From positions 46,410,135-46,474,134 of the forward strand of contig JAWZYU010000010.1 of NCBI GenBank assembly GCA_038380435.1: a stretch of DNA of 64,000 nt. The letters are read 5' to 3'. Position numbers and translations under genes: made by a program. Position 1 is the first letter of the stretch; each line of letters opens with the position of its first letter. The DNA is from Ryuthela nishihirai (Eukaryota; Arthropoda; Arachnida; Araneae; Heptathelidae). This document shows, one piece after another, positions 1-11,486 of this stretch. The notes beneath the pieces were generated by a model. That model was given only the letters and a program-made list of their open reading frames with translations, ran no database searches and was not told the DNA's origin.

Positions 1-535
1 CACGAAGGACACATTGGATTTAAAATTTCACAATGCTTTTGGGATGTACGATTCGAAATACCCCAGGCACCAGCTTTCAGCTCTCGAACAAGGATATCAA
101 ATTCCCCTTTTGACCTCAAAAGACCCATCGTATCGCAAATTTCAAACATTTCTGAGATCTATGACCCAAAATCCTCCCAAGCATCATTATTTAACACTCT
201 AACACCTGTAAATCTATATTTGACCTTTGGCATCGAAGGACATATCACATCCCAAATCTCAGAACATTTCTGAATTCTACGACACAAAACGCCTCCAGGC
301 GTCAATTGTTAGTTCTCTAGCCCATCTTGGAATGTTTCACACCAAGAGGCCAATTTTAACGTTTTTATCCCTCGTAGATCAAAATATGACCTCTACGTGA
401 CCTTCATTTGACCTTAAAGGGACGTCGGAAGTCAAATTTCAGATTTTTTCCAAGATCTATGACCCGGATTACCCATAGGTGAAAATGTTTTTAGCGCTAT
501 TGTTTCCGCATCATAGTTAGAATTAACGGGATCCC
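1..535. repeat. Degenerate tandem repeat, 118-bp period, array 1
   Basis: Roughly four diverged units with a spacing of about 118 bp; the conserved landmark (a GAC/GGC-CTCGAAGGAC-like word followed by a stretch reading close to 'CATCCCAAATTTCA') starts near positions 1, 112 and 230. Each unit also carries 'GAGATCTATGACCC' and 'TAGCTCTCTA'-like words. The array ends with 'CATCATAGTTAGAATTA', which also ends the related array near 35.67 kb. Some units hold tandem TGACCT half-sites. I do not recognise the family. The 62-aa open frame here is a by-product of the repeat. Confidence 0.7.
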
Positions 536-1000
536 CTCTCAACTGAGTCACTCAATTAATCAATGAGAGCCTACGATAAGTCTGATAGGGCTTCTATGTT
601 TTCTCCGATCTTATAAAAGCAAAAAAGAAATATAAATTGAATAGGGAAACTAAATATAATAATTTTTACCTAATGTTAACGTGCCTTAGATCTGTTCAAG
701 AGTTCCAACCCTTCCTTTTATACTGATTGAAGAGACCTATTATTATGGTAGATTTGCAAAGGCAGTAGAGTATTTTATTAGATTTCATGTTAAATTCATT
801 TTAAGTGTATAATTATGCATAAAAGTTTTTATTTCTTATGGACGAATGTGAGTTACTTAAACGCTGAATTTTCGTGGAACTGATTAACAGCTCTAAATGA
901 GGCATACTATACTTTAAAATTTACGGAAGAGGATGAAAATCTAACGTTTTGATAACAGTTGGCTTATTTTTATCTGAATAATTAAGTCAAAAGATTTTAA
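536..1000. other. Intronic AT-rich DNA, nothing recognised
   Basis: AT-rich, no open frame of note and no repeat shared with the rest of the window. It lies downstream (minus strand) of the CBM14 exon at 1010-1231 and is therefore probably intron. Confidence 0.5.
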
Positions 1001-1009
1001 GTTACTTAC

Positions 1010-1231
1010 TGCAATTCACGTTATTTGCATAATCGCAAGTCAAAGTGATAGGATTCATGAGAAGTCCCGGTGAACATCGATCCTGGTAAGGTTTTCCTCT
1101 CTTGCATCTATAATAAACTGCGCAGTCCACTTGACTAAGGAAGATGCAGGTGCAATCACTTATTGGGCATTCTGGTCTATCATCACACACACCTGCTCTG
1201 CATTTGGGTACGAAGTCATCTCTGATCAGTC
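1010..1231 (-). CDS. Chitin-binding type-2 (CBM14) domain exon of gene A
   Basis: An internal 222-nt exon encoding one peritrophin-A/CBM14 domain. These are secreted, disulfide-stabilised modules that bind chitin in cuticle, peritrophic matrix or mucus-like layers. On the minus strand an acceptor (TTTATTTAG) precedes position 1231 and a donor (A|GTAAGT) follows 1010. Both ends are phase 1, so the exon can be skipped or shuffled without a frame change. Cysteines are spaced as PEC-x4-C-x-C, then VDC, YYRC, QDRC, TLTC and VNC, with the aromatic YYR and the CD-x5-C ending typical of the family. It has two further cysteines in an acidic/basic leader (KC-x4-C) before the domain. Joined to the signal-peptide exon at 12425-12485 the frame is kept and the junction codon is Gly. 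The gene continues beyond the left edge. The product is likely an obstructor/peritrophin-like secreted protein, but the specific orthologue cannot be named. Confidence 0.82.
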
Positions 1232-1285
1232 CTAAATAAAATAGAGTATATATGAAAATACATCACGAAAGTTGATTTAAGAATT

Positions 1286-3083
1286 CCCATCATCATCATC
1301 ATTATCATCATCCTCAAGCAGCCATGGGCTACGGAGGTCCAACCAGACCGTACAATTTAGTTCTCCAAGCAAGTCTGTCCTGAGCTACATCTACTGCATC
1401 TGGCCACTGTACACCAATTCTAATAAGGTCCTGTTTGACATTGTCTGCCCACCGCATCCTAGGTCTCCCCTTCTATCTGGGGCCTTTAGGCACACTGTTC
1501 ATAACCCTATTCGCCAATCTATAATTAGTCATACGGGCAACATGGCCAAACCAACGGAGTCTCTCTCTGCACAATATGATGCTTAAAGGAGGTTGCAGAC
1601 TCCTTTGCCTAACCTCATCATTAGTTACAAAGTTGAACCACCTAATGCCCAAGATACTGCGTAAGCATCTGGAATCAAAAGCATCTAGTTTCCTGTTATC
1701 TTGTTTACATAGCGTCCAAGTTTCACTACCATAACTAACCCTAGAAAGAACCAAACTGTTATACAGTCTAATTTTAGTCTTTAGGTGTATACGCCTATTT
1801 CTCCACACTCTCCATAGATTCTTAAAAGTCCCGGCAGCAATCCCTATTCGTCTGTTAATCACATGCCGCACATCACCATTATCTGTTACATAGCTCCCAA
1901 GATAATTAAACTGTGACACCTGCTCAAGACTGCAACCATTCAGATTAACTGAATCACAGCCTGCTTGACCAATTTTCATCACTTTAGTTTTCTCTCTGTT
2001 TATAAGCAAACCTACTTTACTACCAGTCTCATCAACAGCTCGAATGAAAGAGTTCATCTCATCAACATCATTTGCCAAAAAGGTTAAATCATCAGCATAA
2101 TCTAAATCAGAAATTTTCGTATCTCCAGTCCATTTAAGGCCAAAATCTTTTCCATGAAGTGAATTTCGCATAACATAATCAATAACCAAGCTAAAGAGAA
2201 AAGGAAACAAAATGCACCCTTGTCGAACAGCAGAAGTAATGCTAAACCAATTGCTACAAGCCTTACCAACTCTCACACACAACTCAGTGTTATTATAGAG
2301 AGCTTTCATTATGTTAACTAACTTGCCAGGTATACCATATGATATCACAATCAACCACAAATTATGACGATCAACAGAGTCGAAAGCCTTTTTGAAATCA
2401 ACAAAACTAGCAACCAAAGGTTTCTGAACCTCTAAACATTTCTCAAGAATCTGCCTAAGTGAAAATATCTGATCCACACATCCCCTACCACTTCTGAATT
2501 CACATTGTTCATCACGCAATTGACTGTCAACCAGATTTTTAATTCCATTAAGCACAATCTGGAAAGAACTTTACCTGGAACAGAGAGTAGGCTGATACCC
2601 CTATAGTTATCACAAGAACTGCGATCACCATTTTTGAAAACAGGGATAATAATAGATCTGGTAAAATCCTTAGGAACCATGCCTTTATCATAAAAGATAT
2701 TCAGAATTTCAGTCATCCAAGTGGTAACCGAAATATTCCCAGCTATAAGCATTTCTGTAGTAATTTCATCTACCCCTGGGGATTTATGAAGTTTAAGTTT
2801 AGAAATAGCAAAAATAACTTCAGATTGTCTTATAGGGCCAACATTAAAGCCAACAATGCATCTATCATCATTACAAACAATGGGAGTAAAACTTACCACA
2901 TTCTTTAGAACATCACTGAAATGATCAGCCCACCTAGCCATGACAAAATCCTCACCTTCTATAACCTTACCTTGTTTATCCTTCAATCCTTGTATGCCTG
3001 TCCGTTTTCTACCACACAAAACATTAACTATCTGGTACAGCTCTCTGATGTTGTGCTGTCTAACTGCTTCCTCGACAATACGT
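1286..3083 (-). mobile_element. RTE-like LINE copy A, 5'-truncated, frameshifted
   Basis: The element runs on the minus strand. Its 3' tail is a (GAT)n run at 1288-1313, directly after the 'GCTGCTTGAGG' 3' end. The 5' truncation lies near 3083, just upstream of the coding word IVEEAVRQHN. It encodes reverse transcriptase motifs KSPGVDEI, GISLLSVP, FVDFKKAFDSVDR, VRQGC and LDYADDL, plus a C-terminal LRWFGHVARM block. Reading frames 2432-3373 and 1473-2555 are offset by a one-base loss near 2560. The same loss is present in copy B. It lies in the intron between the exons at 12.4 and 1.0 kb, in the sense direction of that gene. Confidence 0.92.
1473..3076 (-). pseudogene. LINE reverse transcriptase fragment
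   Basis: Decayed RT coding region of LINE copy A. The upstream frame (ending near 2432) covers the thumb-proximal region to GISLLSVP. The downstream frame (to 1473) covers FRSGRG, the FVDFKKAFDSVDR and YADD catalytic blocks, and a long C-terminal domain. The catalytic YADD aspartates are present. The endonuclease domain is absent because the copy is 5'-truncated. The YADD context reads DDLTFLA rather than the DDLALLA of copies B and C. The open frame extends upstream through 3083-3373 into an unrelated SINE, which is accidental. Confidence 0.85.
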
Positions 3084-3170
3084 ATAATTTCTTTTAAAGC
3101 ACATAGAGACAAAAAAAACCTAAATTGCTTCAGTTTGCTACATGAATAAAGGATAGCAAAAACTAAATAT

Positions 3171-3552
3171 ATGGGGGAAAGGGACTCTGTTGGTAGCGTG
3201 CTAAGCTCGTAATCTGCAGTTCCCAGGTTCGAGTTCAGCTGACCAGCGCTGAGAACTATCTCCGCAAAATTCTCCACCCTTTCCTCAGTCAGTAGGGAAT
3301 AACGATGGGCTTGGAAAGGCCGCTGTCCATTGGATGAGACGTAAAGCTGTGGTCCCATGTGCGAGAGAGCCATACACTGTGCACGTTAAAGAACACTAGA
3401 AGGCTTTGACTGGACGCTGCTGTCTGTCTCTCAGCAGCTGTACCGTGGGTCCCCTCCCTCAACCTCTCCGAACCTTCGGGATCCTCGTGCCCTGGCCATT
3501 TAGCCCATTGTGTGCAAAAAAAGTGATGCTCAGAGGTAAAACAACCTAACCC
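3171..3552 (+). mobile_element. SINE1 copy 1 (tRNA-derived, full length)
   Basis: The tRNA-like head at the left includes 'GCTCGTAATCTGCAG' and a B-box-like GGTTCGAGTTC; the A box is mutated. The body and the terminal AACCTAACCCAA tail follow. A diverged target-site duplication is visible as AACTAAATAT (3161-3170) and AACTGAATAT (3553-3562). It sits just upstream of LINE copy A. Confidence 0.85.
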
Positions 3553-3562
3553 AACTGAATAT

Positions 3563-5180
3563 GCAATACTGCATAAAATGGAGAAGATTTGAATCTGACT
3601 TTAAGAAATGGCTTAACCCTGTGCATGGAATAATTCACCACGATTTAAAATATCCAATATTATCAATTTTGAGCAGCAGAACCCATGTGCATCAATATTC
3701 CCTTGGCTAAGAAAAACTAAATACCAGTCTTTTATATGCAGAGCTTGAAACCAACTTCCGGCAGAAGTTTTGATTTTCATCACGATTATACAACTTCATT
3801 AGGAAATTAAAAAAAGTGGACTTATCCCACTTTCTTATCATCGTTCAGGTTTTAAGCCTTATTTGGAAATAAGTTGCAACAAAGCTTAATTATTATTCAA
3901 TCTCTTATTTTGCATTTCGCCCTTCCAAGTGTTCAGGAAAAAAGTGAAATGAAATACATCATCTGATATTTTTTGTTTAAATAATTTATGCAACAAATGA
4001 AATACTTTTATTATTAAAAGAAGAAAGTTAAAAAAGAAAACGACAGAACTTTTGATACGGTTGGGTGACTCAAATGATATTGGATAAAAAAAAAACCGTA
4101 GCTCTGGGATAAATGGCATTGTGTTAAAAGCAATTCTTTGTTCTCAGTATTCAAATGAAACGTAGCTCTTGGTAAACGAAACTAATTTAAATATGTTATG
4201 ATAATGTAAATCCTATCCGAAAGCTCACACTAGCCATTTAAGTCAAATTTCTAATTTGGTGTTTTTTGCCTGTTTGCTCTGTTCGTCTTTATTTATCTTC
4301 CTTCGCACTAATGATGCGAGAAAATATAATCACCCTGAGGAAGATTTTGCATAAACTCCTGATTTTTATACCAACTTGAGGCAAATGATCTTAACAACTT
4401 CGCTCTGCTTTTCGGTTGCAAAGCGTTTCCAAGTTCTAATTCTCTAATCAAAATTGCAAACTAGCATTTTTTCGAAATATCGAAACTTCCTTATTTTTCT
4501 TGAGATTGAATGCGATCTGTTTGGAAAAGGGAGGAAAGATAATTATAAAACAAAGCAATGCATAACAAATGAAGCAAAAATTTGCATTTGTGGGCTTGCA
4601 GTAAAAGGGAAGCAAATTAGAAAGGCTTGCTGAACATTTTTCCTTTGGTTATGGATGTAAAAACAAATTCACGATGTCAAAGGTATAAGGAAATTTCGTT
4701 GTTCGTGAGCACTGCTTTAACAGCAATAATTTTACATTAGTGTTAATGTATGCAATATATTCTAGAAATGTCTTTTCTGAAAAAAAAAGAGCTATTGTTT
4801 TCACTTTGTGGTCTGTTTGTCAACCTGTAAATTTAAAATGTTTGGTTTTTAGAAATGAAATAAAAATTCGTTTTGGGCTCGATAAGCATTGATGAAATAT
4901 TACGATTCGAAATTTCAGAACTTTCCAATAGCTATAAGAGCGCCCTGAACTGTGGAAAAAGGCGGAAAATGGCAAAAATTCAAACAAACATTGTAATCGA
5001 TCTATTTATAACAGAAATTTGAAATTTGGTGATGCAGAGTGATGGTCAAGATCTTTTACTTTGGCAACAATGATGAAGGGATGTAAAAAGGCAATTTTTG
5101 CTACAGTAGATAAATGAAACATTCTTTATTTCATTTATCTGTTGTGTTGCATAGGTACCATAATATTAAAATATCACTCT
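3563..5180. other. Unique AT-rich intronic DNA with one short hairpin
   Basis: No coding frame, tRNA or recognisable element. The only structure seen is a perfect hairpin at 5108-5140 (12-bp arms, 9-nt loop). Confidence 0.5.
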
Positions 5181-5186
5181 TTTATA

Positions 5187-5378
5187 TCCCGTGTAGTTAG
5201 CGAGCTTGGCTATTGATCAACGAAACCTGGGTTCGAGCCCTGGGTAAGGCATGGATGTTTGTGTTGTCTTTCTGCTGAGGTCTCGCCTTCCTCACAAATC
5301 TTCACTATGAGTATAAACTGACAGTCTCCTGTCAGACCTCTGTAACTAGCAGCTACTTAAGGGGTATTTATTTATTTT
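5187..5378 (+). mobile_element. SINE2 copy a
   Basis: tRNA-derived short element. The head has a degraded A box followed by 'CTGGGTTCGAGCCCTGG' (B box). The body includes 'TTTCTGCTGAGGTCTCG' and 'CTCCTGTCAGACC', with a (TATT)n 3' tail. The family is distinct from SINE1, and its 3' end resembles that of the RTE-like LINE. Confidence 0.75.
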
Positions 5379-5770
5379 CTTTCTACTTGAATTTTCCCAA
5401 TTGCCCATTAGTTCGAATTTCTACTGTTATAAGTGCTAACGGTTGCAAAGAAAAACTCCTATAGGGCCCTCTAATGGTGGAATAAGTGGGAAAATAGAAA
5501 AAAAATTGAGGAATATTCATGATAGAAATTTGACATTTTGGTGATAGAATGGGATAGTTAAAAATATTACACTGGCAGAAATGATTTGCTCCTTATCCCT
5601 AGGTGGCGTGAGGAGGAGGAACGCAACTTTTTGTTTTAAGAAATAAATGATAAATTATTTTTGTCTTTTATCCCATGAAAATTTATGCTGTTTAAATTTA
5701 TGTGTGTTTTTGTTCACAATCTAAAGGTAGTGAAATTACCTTTAGATTGTGATATAAGCTAAACATTAAA
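5379..5770. other. Short unassigned stretch with perfect hairpin
   Basis: No gene. A perfect inverted repeat with 15-bp arms (5715-5729 and 5737-5751) surrounds a 7-nt loop. It is too short and lacks features of a known element. Confidence 0.5.
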
Positions 5771-6074
5771 TTATAATGCATCTGTCATCACTGCAAACAA
5801 TGGAAGTAGAGCCAATCACATTGTTTAGAACATTTCTGAAATGCTCAGTCAACCAGCCAGGGCAGAATCCTGAACTTTAATAACCTTACCATGTTTATCC
5901 TTCAATCTCTGTATGCCAGTCTGTTTCTTCCCTCACAAAACATTAACTTATGTGGTATAACTCTCTGTTCTTGTTGTGCTGTCTAGCTGCTTTCTTCACT
6001 TTGTCAGCAAAGCTATCAAGTGAAAAATTCCAATCATCGTTCAACTGAAACTTTATACATTTATTAAACTCTAT

Positions 6075-6116
6075 TAGGTATTAATACTGTCTATTAGGAC
6101 AGTATTAATACCTAAC
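6075..6116. repeat. Perfect hairpin, 18-bp arms
   Basis: Arms at 6075-6092 and 6099-6116 are perfect inverted copies around a 6-nt loop. The paralogous LINE copies lack this structure, so it arose here after insertion. Confidence 0.9.
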
Positions 6117-6493
6117 AGATAGATTAATTGGGTGTTGATTAAGGTTATTCCTGCCTTTCTTTGTTTCAGAAATAAGATCCATAACATTATCACTGAAATG
6201 ACTTTGTCTAATCTGCTCCTTTTTATCCAGAAGAATACTGTTAGTTTCAAGGAAAGCGTGTTGAAAACTGTCCCATTCATCCCCAATTTCAGTTGTAATC
6301 AAACCATGATTTTCATAACGACTGAATAAGCTTTGGCTATTAAGGGACTTTCAGAATTTCAGCATTAAAAGTAATTCTTTCGACCTTAGCACAGTCAGTA
6401 GGTTACTGTTTACGTTTCAGTTGCAAGTTTTAACTAGGTAATGCTCAGACCCAAGTTCAGCTCCTCTATACGACCTAGTGTACCTAAGAGAGC

Positions 6494-6714
6494 CATTCCC
6501 GTGGCTGAGTGAGCGTGCTTGACTACTGATCAAAGGGACCTGAGTTCGAGTTCCAGGTGAGATGGATATTTATGTTGTTTCTCTGCTGAGGTTGCGTCAT
6601 CCTCACTGACCTTCCATATGGCGTATCAACTGACAGGCTCCTGTCAGACCACTGTGGCAAGCACCTGCTTGCCACTCGGTGTAGGAAGTATTTAGTTCTT
6701 ATTTAGATAGTTCT
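6494..6714 (+). mobile_element. SINE2 copy b with target-site duplication
   Basis: Full-length SINE2 inside LINE copy D. It is flanked by a 9-bp direct repeat TAAGAGAGC (6485-6493 and 6715-6723). The head contains TGGCTGAGTGAGCG (A-box-like) and GAGTTCGAGTTCC (B box). The tail is AT-rich. The insertion splits otherwise colinear LINE sequence, so SINE2 moved after that LINE inserted. Confidence 0.88.
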
Positions 6715-6798
6715 TAAGAGAGCTAGCCCATTTGCTGTTAATTAATATGTAATCAACCATATTCTTATGGACCCATCAGATGAAACCCATATGTATTT

Positions 6799-7018
6799 AT
6801 CAATATCCCAATGTTTCTAGTTAGCTATATTCAGACCATTTCAACTACTAATGCCAAAAGTACCTAGGACTCTGCCCAAAGTTAAACGTCAGTACCAACT
6901 CCGAAGATATCAATATCCCAATGTTTCTAGTTAGCTATATTCAGACCATTTCAACTACCAATGCCAAAAGTACCTAGGACTCTGCCCAAAGTTAAACGTC
7001 AGTACCAACTCCGAAGAT
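6799..7018. repeat. 110-bp tandem duplication
   Basis: Two head-to-tail 110-bp units with a single visible mismatch, lying inside old LINE sequence. The low divergence shows the duplication is much younger than the LINE. Confidence 0.92.
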
Positions 7019-7135
7019 ATCTAGCAGAAGAGTAATATAGCTTTAGACTAAAAATGCGAAAAAATTATTGTTCAAGTTTAGAACTAGAACAATAAACTTT
7101 TAAAAGAAAAATTATTTTCAATGAATTATTACCCA

Positions 7136-10100
7136 AAATGGTAGCTAGGTAGTCACTGGAGACTTATGCACCAATCCCCTGTGATGATGCATAGAACCGG
7201 CCAGGCCTAGCACCTAATGTCCGACCCCGCCTTCTCGTGGTGCAGACCGTTAGTACCTTACAAAAGAGATAATCTCTTGTGGAAGTGAACGGAAGGGGAG
7301 GGCTGCCAGATTAGTGTGGCCTACTGATCTGGACAACTATGCTACTTTTCTTTTTTTTTCTACCCTGCTGAGGAGTGGTCAACCACACAGGGTCCTGGTG
7401 CTGACCACATAAACCTACTGGACTGGACGGATATATGGCTCTGAGCTTGATTATGGATCCTGATTTAGCTGCACTGGTGGGCTTCTGTGGAGGGAAAATC
7501 TTCCGCTGTGTTTTCCGTTTGTTTGTGGGTTGACAGCCTCAACTGAACAGATTCACAGGATATGTTTTTCAGCTGGTGGATAATCCTGAGCAGAGGTCAT
7601 CGCAGGCACCTGAACTCTTTGCTTCTATTGGCATCGTCAAATTCTACATTGGAGGAAGTCTTCCAGTGTAGATGGCTTCAGCCTTTAGTGGTGGGGGAAC
7701 GGGTCTTTGCCCCATGTCTGCGATTAGGGGGCTGTTTGATATTGTCGGCATTCCCTCTCTCAATAAACATAGTTTCTTTAAACATCCCACTAACCATTTT
7801 CTCTCCATAGGTAGTTAGAATGTGAGGACTCTGCACAGAGCTTTTTCTCTTGATGTCCTCACACATGAATTCCACCATTATAATTTAGATATTCTCGGCT
7901 TGCAAGAGACCAGATGGACAGATAAAGGTCAGATTCTTAAAAATAATCTTAAATTTCTCTTTTCAGGGAGGGACGACAATAAGCATCACCAAGGCGTGGG
8001 TCTGCTTCTCAGCAGACATGCTAGTGATGCTCTTCTAGGATACAAGTGCATTAATGAAAGGTTTCTTACAGCAAAATTTCAGACAAGCGTTAAAGACTTG
8101 AATGTTATCTGCTGTTATGCCCCCACTGAGGATGCCGATGAGGATGAGAAGGATAGGTTTTATGAACAACTTCAGGATATTTTGAATTTTGTCAAGAAAG
8201 GAGATATTACCCTTGTTTTAGGTGACTTCAATGCCAAAGTTGGTACTGACTCTGACTTTGGGGAGGAGTAATAGGCCCTTTTGGTATTGGTAGCTGCAAT
8301 GGCAATGGGCAATGTCTCGTACAGGTAAGTAAACTCAATGGATTCAGAATAACCAACACTTATTACAAACACCGCGACATACATAAGTACACATGGGTTT
8401 CACCCGATGGACTGCATAAGAATATGATTGATTGCATATTAATTAACAGCAAATGGGCTAGTTCTGTTAGGAATACCAGGTCATATAGGGGAACTGAAAT
8501 TCGATCTGTTCAGAAACTAGGAACTATAGGGGAACTGAAATTCGATCTTGCAACTTAAACTTAAAAAGTGTTGTGCTAGGGTTAAAAAATTTACTTTTAA
8601 TAGTGAAGCTCTGAAAGACCTAGTTATAGCCAAAGCTTACCATGATAGGTTACTTAGTCATTTTGACAGTAATGGTATGCTTACTACTGAAGTTGAGGAA
8701 GAATGGGATAATTTTAAACAGGCTTTTTTTGGACACTAACAATACTCTTTTAGGAAAAAAGGGGCAGAAGAGACAGAATTATCTGAGTGATAAGGCACTT
8801 GAGCTTATTTCGGAAAGAAAGAACTGCAGGAATGTCCTTAATCAATACCCTACTAGTCCTAATAGAAAGCATTACAGAGAACTTAATAAACGTGTAAAAG
8901 ATCAGTTAGCTGCTGATAAGAATCTTTGGCTTGATGGTTTGGCTGACAAAGCCGAGGAAGCAGTTAGACAGCACAACAGCAGAGAGCTGTACCAGATAGT
9001 TAACGTTTTGTGTGGTAGAAAACGGACAGGTATACAGGGATTGAAGGATAAACAAGGTAAGGTTATAGAAGGTGAGGATTCTCTCATGGCTAGGTGGGCT
9101 GAGCATTTCAGTGATATTCTAAACAATGTGGTTAGTTCTATTCCCATTGTTTGCAATGATGATAGATGCATTGGTGGCTTTAATGTTGGCCCTATAACAC
9201 AATCTGAAGTTATTTTGGCTGTTTCTAAACTTAAACTTCATAAATCCCCAGGGGTAGATGAAATTACTACGGAAATGCTTAGAGCTGGGAATGTTTTGGT
9301 TACCACTTGGATGACTGAAATTCTGAATATCCTTTATGATAAAGGCATGGTTCCTAAGGATTTTATCAGAGCTATTGTTATCCCTATTTTCAAAAAAAGT
9401 GATCGCAGTTCTTGTGATAAGTTTAAGGGTATCAGCCTACTCTCTGTTCCAGGTAAAGTATTTTCCAGATTGTGCTTAATAGAATTAAAAATCTGGTTGA
9501 CAGTCAATTGCGTGCTGAACAATGTGAATTCAGAAGTGGTAGGGGATGTGTGGATCAGATATTTTCACTTAGGCAGATTCTTGACAAATGTTTAGAGTTT
9601 CAGAAACCTTTGGTTGCTAGTTTTGTTGATTTCAAAAAGGCTTTCGACTCTGTTGATCGTCATAATTTGTGGTTGATTGTGCGATCATATGGTATACCTG
9701 GCAAGTTAGTTAACATAATGAGAGCTCTCTATAATAACACTGAGTTGTGTGTGAGAGTTGGTAAGGCTTGTAGCAATTGGTTTAGCATTACTTCTGGTGT
9801 TCGACAAGGGTGCATTTTGTCTCCTTTTCTCTTTATCTTGGTTATTGATTATGTTATGCAAAATTCACTTCAAGGGAAAGATTTTGGCCTTAAATGGACT
9901 GGAGATAAGAAAATTTCTGATTTAGATTATGCTGATGATTTAGCCCTTTTGGCAAATGATGTTGATGAGATGAACTCTTTCATTCGAGCTGTTGATGAGA
10001 CTGGTAGTAGAGTAGGTTTGGTTATAAGCAGAGAGAAAACTAAAGTGATGAAAAATGGTCAGGCAGGCTGTGATTCAGTTAATCTGAATGGTTGCAGTCT

Positions 10101-10728
10101 TGAGCAGGTGTCACAGTTTAATTATCTTGGGAGCTATGTAACAGATAATGGTGATGTGCGGCATGAGATTAACAGACGAATAGGGATTGCTGCCGGGACT
10201 TTTAAGAATCTATGGAGAGTGTGGAGAAATAGGCGTATACACCTAAAGACTAAAATTAGACTGTATAACAGTTTGGTTCTTTCTAGGGTTAGTTATGGTA
10301 GTGAAACTTGGACACTTTGTAAACAAGATAACAGGAAACTAGATGCTTTTGATTCCAGATGCTTACGCAGTATCTTTGGCATTAGGTGGTTCAACTTTGT
10401 AACTAATAATGGGGTTAGGCAAAGGAGTTTGCAACCTCCTTTAAGTAGCATATTTTGCAGAGAGAGACTCCGTTGGTTTGGCCATGTTGCCCCTATGGAT
10501 AATTATAGATTGACGAATAGGGTTATGAACATTGTGCCTAAAGGCCTCAGAAAGAATGGGAGACCTAGGATGCGGTTTGCAGACAATGTCAAACAGGACC
10601 TTGTTAGAATTGGTGTGCAGTGGCCAGATGCAGTAAATGTAGCTCAGGATCACTTGCTTGGAGAACTAAATCGCACTGTCTGGTTGGACCTCTGTAGCCG
10701 ATGGCTGCTTGAGGAGAATGATGATGAC
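7136..10728 (+). mobile_element. RTE-like LINE copy B, full length but inactivated
   Basis: Plus-strand copy colinear with the nearly intact copy C from the first shared bases (AAATGGTAGC at 7136) to the GATGATGAC tail at 10728. It holds a 5' UTR, an endonuclease, a reverse transcriptase and the C-terminal block. It is inactivated by a TAG stop at 7816 in place of the Trp of the endonuclease word SWNVRTL, by one-base losses near 8262 and 9467, and by a local rearrangement at 8470-8550 where 'ATAGGGGAACTGAAATTCG' occurs twice. It lies head-to-head with LINE copy D. Confidence 0.93.
7822..8271 (+). pseudogene. LINE endonuclease fragment (copy B)
   Basis: Apurinic-type endonuclease domain of copy B. 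QETRW (catalytic Glu), CYAPT and GDFNAKVG (catalytic Asp/Asn) are visible. It is closed upstream by an in-frame TAG at 7816 and downstream by a one-base loss that turns the DLWGG word of copy C into a premature stop. Confidence 0.85.
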
Positions 10729-10785
10729 ACAAGAAAATTTAACGATACTGAACATTTGTGTAGTGTTTTCTACTTTACTGTTTAA
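8642..10785 (+). pseudogene. LINE reverse transcriptase (copy B)
   Basis: Two overlapping frames (8642-9595 and 9472-10785) together encode the linker, the RT fingers/palm (KSPGVDEI, FVDFKKAFDSVDR, GVRQGC, LDYADDL) and the C-terminal LRWFGHVA block. They are separated by a one-base loss at about 9467. The second frame reads past the LINE 3' end into flanking DNA before stopping at 10785. Confidence 0.88.
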
Positions 10786-11486
10786 AACATGATTTAAGGC
10801 TTACACTACACAGAAAAACGGACCTATAATCCATCAACATGGTACAGGAAGAATTATCCCATAATTGACGTATGAAGTGAAATTAGATCGACGTTTCAGA
10901 TTTGTTTCATTAACGAACACGGTTCGTTTACACACTTCGCAGGTTACCTTACTATCTAATAAAAAATTTGTTTATGATTTTGTTTTATGAACAACAGTGG
11001 ATTAATCATATTGTTTCACACATATGTATATGTGAAACAATATGATTCATTAACTTCTCATTGTTAATTATTCAGGCTGAATACAGGAGAAATCGAAATT
11101 TGCCTGCTTTCTCCAGAATTAATCCTTTAATTTCAGTACATTGAAGTCTCTTGAAATAGAGTTAATTTTATGCTTCCAGTGAATACGGAATCTATGATAA
11201 ATTTGATATTACGTCGTTCCCCCATAGGAGTTGAACCTTGAAAGATACTCGTGGCCGATAGTAAAACAGGTGAATCAAAAGAATGCTTTGATTACTAAAG
11301 TGATAAATATTATCCAAAAGAACGTAATCAAACTTAAAATTGAGATTCAATTCGAAATTAAAACGAAAAAAACAAAACATAAGAAATATTTTGTGCAATT
11401 TATATCTGATAACCAAGAGACAAATATCTTGTAAAAACGTTTTTGGCAACAGATGTCCAATGGGCATCAATTATAAATTTTAACAT
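10729..11486. other. AT-rich intronic stretch with perfect hairpin
   Basis: No gene supported. A perfect inverted repeat lies at 11004-11020/11031-11047 (17-bp arms, 10-nt loop). Overlapping open frames at 11192-11470 on both strands show low-complexity Lys/Phe/Ile content and look non-coding. Confidence 0.5.

Larger units (their letters stand above)
5771..7030 (-). mobile_element. RTE-like LINE copy D, old and rearranged
   Basis: Decayed minus-strand copy equivalent to the EN/RT junction and 3' endonuclease part of the LINE. It begins (3' side) with the sequence matching the NDDRC region and ends in the region upstream of the GDFNAK motif. It is interrupted by SINE2 copy b (6494-6714). It contains a de novo perfect hairpin (6075-6116) and ends in a recent 110-bp tandem duplication (6799-7018). 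It has no usable reading frame. Confidence 0.85.
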
